A stretch of DNA of 11,625 bases from Stephanodiscus triporus (taxonomy: Eukaryota > Bacillariophyta > Thalassiosirophyceae > Thalassiosirales > Thalassiosiraceae), in the NCBI GenBank assembly GCA_036939755.1, contig JALLAZ010000857.1, positions 1 to 11,625 of the forward strand, written 5' to 3'. The notes under the pieces are model-generated. The model had not been told where the DNA came from. It searched no databases and saw only the letters and a program-made list of their open reading frames with translations. How positions within the stretch are numbered: the first letter of the stretch is position 1; every line of letters starts with the position of its first letter. The position numbers and the translations under genes are program-made. This document shows positions 7,687-11,625 of this stretch, piece after piece.

Positions 7687-8892
7687 TCATTGCCGAGTTC
7701 CCTCAGTCAATTTAACAACCCATTCTGGTTGTAACATGTCTGCCACCCTTACCCCTTCAGCCAAGCTCGCTTTTGCAACAATTTCTATACTATCCGGAGT
7801 GATCTGACAATGCACTAGCCGAAGGCATTCAACCGAATTTCTAACTCTTGCAATGGTTTCTCTCATTGAACGAGAAACTCTAGTCGTAGCATGACGATAA
7901 CGTAGCTTCTGCAACGTCTCTGCAAGTGGAGCTCGCTCGTCTTGATCGGCGCGGATGACATTCTCCCACTCCGAAGGGACTGATCTTTGAATCCAAATGC
8001 CACCGTTCAATCCGAGGTATACATCAACGTCACCTTCTCCCTCCTCTCCATCTATATCCATAGACTCGTCATTGCCATCCCTGACGATTTTTCCACTCAG
8101 ACCTTTCAATGACACGAAGTGATTCTTCCTTCTACCCACTAAGGTAGGTGGAACAGTCACCAGAACCCCATTATCCAACTTGCCATACCTCAAACTCCTG
8201 GTGTGTAAAATCAAAGTCCCATCCCTCTGCACTTGCTGAACCTCGCACGTTAATAAATCTCCCTCCTTGAATAGGTTTCTCATCGCCAAAACATCTTCCG
8301 AGGTACGGATGCGCTGCACTCCCCCGGGTAGGTTCACTCCACTCAATGGCAACTGTCCCTCCTTCATACTTCCGGAAGATGCGGGTGCGGAGCAAGTTAG
8401 GCTAACTTTCCAACGCGAGCCACCTACGCCAGCTATCCTTCCGATGACCAGATCACCGACTTGTCCGACGTATATGGATGGAGACAAAGGAATGACGCTG
8501 ATAAGTTTGTTGACTCGTTCGACCGTGCCGGCGACGGATGCAATTAGACGTTGTGGACCCTTGGGGAGATTTGGTATATGTTCAGAATTATCATCTTCAT
8601 CTCTATCGCCTTTGCTGTTGTCATCTGCCGCTTGCATCACAACATTATCGGGCGTATCATTCCCCCACCCAGATGAACCCTTCCCTCTCCGCCCGGTCGT
8701 CCCGGCCATGCCACCGCCATGCATATTATTGCCATCGTAATCGTCGAGGTCCCGATCGTCGTCTTCATTCTCATCTGGAACAAGTTCGATGTATGTCCCA
8801 TGCCCTCGCAAGAACCCTCCGTCGGTCTCAGAATGGGAGGTGGCTAGTACCTGTCCCGGCAAGACAAAGTGATGATGGAGGAGATCGGACAT
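7687..8892 (-). CDS. RRP4: Exosome complex subunit RRP4 (EXOSC2), 401 aa
   Basis: Cap subunit of the RNA exosome that sits on the RNase PH ring and guides RNA for 3'-5' decay and rRNA maturation. Single exon. The N-terminal domain carries VLPGQVL and GGFLRGHGTY (about 25-34). RLIASVAGTVERVNKL (about 115-130) opens the S1 domain, which continues through GQVGDLVIGRI. The KH-side block has NLPGG, LAMRNLFKEGDLL, the highly diagnostic LHTRSLRYGKL, and GGIWI. At 401 aa it is about 100 residues longer than human EXOSC2 (293). The excess is mostly an Asp/Gly-rich insertion at about 36-114 between HGTYIE and the S1 domain, and a second acidic insertion at about 272-290 inside the KH region. The ATG at 8892 is chosen because the frame further upstream has only non-ATG codons (GTG at 8910). 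An upstream exon cannot be excluded. Confidence 0.95.
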   Translation of the reverse strand: MSDLLHHHFVLPGQVLATSHSETDGGFLRGHGTYIELVPDENEDDDRDLDDYDGNNMHGGGMAGTTGRRGKGSSGWGNDTPDNVVMQAADDNSKGDRDEDDNSEHIPNLPKGPQRLIASVAGTVERVNKLISVIPLSPSIYVGQVGDLVIGRIAGVGGSRWKVSLTCSAPASSGSMKEGQLPLSGVNLPGGVQRIRTSEDVLAMRNLFKEGDLLTCEVQQVQRDGTLILHTRSLRYGKLDNGVLVTVPPTLVGRRKNHFVSLKGLSGKIVRDGNDESMDIDGEEGEGDVDVYLGLNGGIWIQRSVPSEWENVIRADQDERAPLAETLQKLRYRHATTRVSRSMRETIARVRNSVECLRLVHCQITPDSIEIVAKASLAEGVRVADMLQPEWVVKLTEGTRQ

Positions 8893-9112
8893 GATTGCCA
8901 ATGTTTTCACTCGCCAACGTTAGTGCCTTTAGGTGCCTTTCTTGGTGAGTACGATACCATAGAGACCAGAGATACACACGAATAAAATGAAGGAATATTG
9001 ATGGGTGCGTGCGCGATGAGAGGCAACCCCGTCGGTCTGTCCTTCGCTTCTCTTGGGGACTGTTTAAATACAATAATCCTCCCGCGCGTGTGCATCCCAT
9101 CTATTGACACCA
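8893..9112. promoter_or_regulatory. RRP4 upstream region, bounded by the retroelement remnant
   Basis: About 220 bp between the RRP4 start and the first recognisable retroelement sequence; presumably the RRP4 promoter. It contains a short direct repeat, GTGCCTTT (about 8923-8930 and 8934-8941). No conserved coding sequence is recognised on either strand. Short open frames on the minus strand here show no family features. Confidence 0.4.
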
Positions 9113-11511
9113 TTGGCCCCCACAACCTTGCCCATGTCCATAAACTTTACACGGACCCAGTCCCCGCCCTCGGCCACCCCCCCCCCGTCTTCCTTCTCCC
9201 CCGCCCAACCCTACTCTCTTCCTGGTGACATCTGTCATGATACCATCCGCACCGCCGCTAAAAACAAAGGCGCTGGTATCAACGCGGACTCGATCGACAT
9301 CTTCACCTCCCTCCTCAAGCTCCATGACCACTCTATCGAGTCCGATTTATGTTTCATTTTCAAATTGATCTACCAAAATAAACTCTCAGAGACTATCAAA
9401 TGCTATTTCACGGATGTTTATCTCTTTTACCTTCACAAGGAGCCCACAGACCCTTCCAAGCTCCGTCCCCTAGGCATCCCCACTGCCATCCGCCGTATCA
9501 TCGCAACCCACATTGCTCGCACACTTTGCAATAAATTTGCATCACACCTCCTCCCCTATAACTTTGCCGTTGGTGTTCTCGACGGCTCAGACTTCGTCGT
9601 CAAAGCCATGCAACTAGCCATCGAGAAGTTTATTGATCGCCCTCGATGCTCCAACTCCCTCCCTACACGAGCTGCAATCTTCTTTGATTTGACCAATCAA
9701 TTTAACAGCATTTCATGTTAAGAATTCAAACATGTCATAGCCACTTCCTTCCCCAAACTCCTCCCCCTGGTTACACTCTTCTACGATAAACCTAACACCG
9801 TCCACTACAAATGAGATGATGGTTCATGGCGCCGCCTCTCCATGAAAAAGGGTACGAGCCAAGGCTGCCCCCTCTCCCCCTCTTATTGTCTTTTGTTGTT
9901 GCCTGTCTACTTGCCCCACTTGATTCCCTTCTCCGTGCCCGTGCTGCCGCACGCCTTGCCTCTGGTGACACAGGCGATGACAGATTTGGCGGTGTTTCCC
10001 ATCTACTTAGTTATTTCGACGACATATCATCTTGTGTATACCTCCCCGACCTCAAATTCCTTTGCAACAAGCTCAACTCTCATGGTGCCAAGATCAGGTG
10101 TTTTGTTAACCCTTCAAAGGCATGCATCCTGATGTCATGCGATGGCTCCTCCATCCTTCCACGCCTTTCAACCCACAATCCCACCCTTGCCCCTTCACTT
10201 GCCATGGCCATTGCTTCCTTTTCAACCTCCCCCCATTCTACTGACAAATCTCTCCTGGCCATCCCAGTGGAGCTCACCTCCGGTTTCCGCCTACTCGGCC
10301 ACCCCATTGGGTCGGCTTCTTTTGCTACCACATTCTTCACCTCACAAATTAGCGATGTCAAACGTGATATCTCTTCCATCACCGACAAGATCTCCTAACT
10401 CCAAACCCGCCTCCGCCTTTTTTCGCAATGCATCCTTCAAAAGATCCCCCATCACCTTGCTTCTGACATTTTATACCACCTTCCCCTTGACCACCCCAAC
10501 CCTCCTTGGGAGGATTGGAATGGCCCGCTCACCGCCGAAACCGACCGCCTAACACACGATTTCTTTGCCTCTCTCCTTGGCCTCGGCTCTATCCCCGATT
10601 ACTCTACCCTCATCAGCAACATTAGCCTCCCCCATGGCGGCCTCAGAATCCTCTGTCCCCGCACTCACGCCACCCCCGACTTTGTAATTACGATGACCTC
10701 CACCATACGAAACGCAACCCGTCGTTTCCGCATCCATGAAGACTTCCCCCCATTCCAAGTCCATGCCTCCCTCGGGCACCTGTTCAATTCCAAATCAAAC
10801 CCTGGCTCCCTTATCCCTTATCCTCCAATGCTTCCACGTCCTCCTCCCACTCATTGCACACATTGCTTGTGCCCTCTCTGTTCCTCCCGCCAACCGCCCC
10901 GACCACTTCCTTCGTTACGTCTCCACCCACAGTGCCAGGGGTCGCTTGAAACTACACTGTAGTGAGGTCATCACCCACTCGCTCCACCAGGAGATGTATG
11001 TTGATTCCCCTGAAAGATTCCACCTCCTCCCAAGCCTCCTCTTGCCACAAACCTCCTACCCGCTCATTGGCCTCTGTCGTAGTGTACCATCAAACCGTCT
11101 TGCAAATTGGGAATTTACAATGCACTCAAACGCAAACTACGACTTCCCATCTTCCTTCCCAATTCCACACCCCGATGCGCGTGTGGCACCCTCCTTGACC
11201 CTTTTGGCAACCACGTCTTTAAATGCATCCGCATCTGCAAAATTGGTGCCCACAACTTTCTTCGTGATGGTTTTGCTCGTGCCCTCACCCCCGTTCTCGT
11301 CACCGCAGGCTTCATCCTACCCAATACCCTTGTTGACGTCACACCGCAACTTTGTCTTCCGTCCGATCCCCACGCCCGCCCCTTCGACTTCTCCTTTGAC
11401 CCCTATCCTGCCGTTCCACCAAACGTACACCATGGCTGCAGACTGGTTTTCATCCTAGCTGGGGCACTTTTCTACGGTACTCTGTCGTTGCAAAAATTCA
11501 CTAGTGTTTAA
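9113..11511 (+). pseudogene. Reverse transcriptase pseudogene (non-LTR, diatom type)
   Basis: Readable segments: about 9113-9228 (frame 1), 9229-9885 (frame 2), 9890-10800 (frame 1), 10800-11108 (frame 2) and 11110-11511 (frame 1). Motifs in order are AAKNKGAGINADSIDIF near 9250-9300 (N-terminal RT motif), LHKEPTDPSKLRPLGIP near 9430-9483, AAIFFDLTNQFNSIS near 9672-9717 (first catalytic Asp), GTSQGCPLSP near 9850-9882, SYFDD at about 10009-10023 (catalytic YxDD), RLLGHPIGS near 10288-10314, and CACG...GNHVFKC...H near 11176-11251. Lesions are TAA at 9719-9721, TGA at 9812-9814, TAA at 10396-10398, and frame changes near 9885-9900, 10800 and 11108. The gene cannot make a full protein. The catalytic core is still recognisable, so decay is moderate. 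Assignment to a diatom lineage rests on remembered resemblance, not a search. Confidence 0.85.
9162..9211 (-). other. G-tract cluster on the minus strand (possible G-quadruplex)
   Basis: The plus strand has six C-tracts of three or more within 50 bp, including a C10 run at 9177-9186. The minus strand, which is the RRP4 sense strand, therefore has enough G-tracts to form a quadruplex, about 270-320 bp upstream of the RRP4 ATG. It overlaps the 5' end of the retroelement remnant. Confidence 0.5.
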
Positions 11512-11590
11512 AAATTTGTTACCATAAGTACTAACTACTTATCCTACCAGAGTAGCGTACACTAGTGCATAAAAAATGCATATTTTTGCA
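11489..11590. repeat. Nested inverted repeat (foldback) at the retroelement 3' end
   Basis: The left arm is TGCAAAAAT (11489-11497), one base, then CACTAGTG (11499-11506). The right arm is CACTAGTG (11560-11567), 14 extra bases, then ATTTTTGCA (11582-11590), the reverse complement of the left outer arm. Inside lies a perfect 7-bp hairpin, ATAAGTA (11524-11530) / TACTTAT (11536-11542), with a 5-nt loop. CACTAGTG is itself a palindrome, so the two copies are also direct repeats. The structure overlaps the last codons of the reverse transcriptase remnant. Confidence 0.8.
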
Positions 11591-11625
11591 CCACAAAACG
11601 AAGGCCAAGCCTAACTGCCACCCCA
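11591..11625. other. Unassigned right edge
   Basis: These 35 bases after the foldback show no recognisable gene, repeat or signal. They may be host sequence or further element sequence cut by the window. Confidence 0.4.

Larger units (their letters stand above)
9113..11590 (+). mobile_element. Degenerate non-LTR retrotransposon remnant
   Basis: The interval holds a decayed reverse transcriptase gene (about 9113-11511) and a foldback structure at its 3' side. The order of parts is RT fingers/palm, thumb-like region, CCHC-type zinc motif, then a possible RPFDFSF trace of a restriction-like endonuclease. This matches endonuclease-after-RT non-LTR elements rather than LTR retrotransposons. No LTRs, integrase or RNase H were found. 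The 5' boundary is only approximate and is probably truncated; target-site duplications were not identified. Base composition is unlike the neighbours: for example 10141-10200 has 29 C and 5 G. The element is oriented away from RRP4. Confidence 0.82.

Noticed and set aside
8267..8894. 157- and 118-codon plus-strand frames opposite RRP4
   Set aside because: Shadows of RRP4; no motif, and the RRP4 frame contains diagnostic S1/KH-side blocks.
8893..8910. RRP4 start at GTG 8910
   Set aside because: Nuclear genes normally start at ATG. The ATG at 8892 gives MSDLL followed by the conserved N-terminal domain.
9113..11511. Functional group II intron or LTR retrotransposon as the source of the reverse transcriptase
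   Set aside because: No intron RNA domains, LTRs, protease, RNase H or integrase were seen. The C-terminal zinc motif order fits a non-LTR element.
1..11625. Bacterial-style defence system, CRISPR array, or tRNA/rRNA genes
   Set aside because: No repeat-spacer structure, cloverleaf or rRNA-like conserved sequence was found, and the genes are clearly intron-bearing eukaryotic ones.

Overview
The window looks like nuclear DNA of a photosynthetic stramenopile, most likely a diatom. The evidence is: genes split by short (74-162 bp) GT-AG introns, mostly with GTGAGT donors; tightly packed genes on both strands; a predicted plastid-targeted protein whose signal peptide ends in an ASAF-like motif (ASS^F); and a decayed non-LTR reverse transcriptase of a type I associate with diatom genomes. 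The species cannot be named from the sequence alone.

Layout, left to right. (1) 1-243: upstream region holding a short hairpin and an overlapping upstream ORF. (2) 244-978 (+): 244-aa protein with a bipartite plastid-type presequence, probably DUF1997. (3) 1087-6555 (-): XRN1, the cytoplasmic 5'-3' exoribonuclease. I resolve it into seven exons encoding 1617 aa, with all catalytic acidic residues, the XRN1-specific beta domains and a long disordered tail. (4) 6556-6866: 311-bp divergent promoter region. (5) 6867-7643 (+): two-exon adenylate kinase of 228 aa. (6) 7687-8892 (-): RRP4/EXOSC2, the S1/KH cap subunit of the RNA exosome, 401 aa, with two acidic insertions. (7) about 9113-11511 (+): broken reverse transcriptase of a non-LTR retrotransposon, with at least three in-frame stops and three frame changes, ending in a CCHC-type zinc motif and a trace of a possible endonuclease domain. 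(8) 11489-11590: foldback structure at the element's 3' end, followed by 35 unassigned bases.

The gene arrangement is DUF1997 > < XRN1 | AK > < RRP4 | retroelement >. Two pairs converge with very short spacers (108 and 43 bp) and one pair shares a divergent promoter region. The notable theme is that a core 5'-3' decay enzyme (XRN1) and a core 3'-5' decay subunit (RRP4) flank a nucleotide-recycling enzyme within 8 kb. A functional reason for this is only inference. I found no tRNA, rRNA, CRISPR array or clear novel multi-gene system. The points most worth a second look are the XRN1 5' end (5-codon first exon, in-frame start inside intron 1, palindromic tandem repeat), the XRN1 tail motifs, the RRP4 insertions and the retroelement's 3' foldback.
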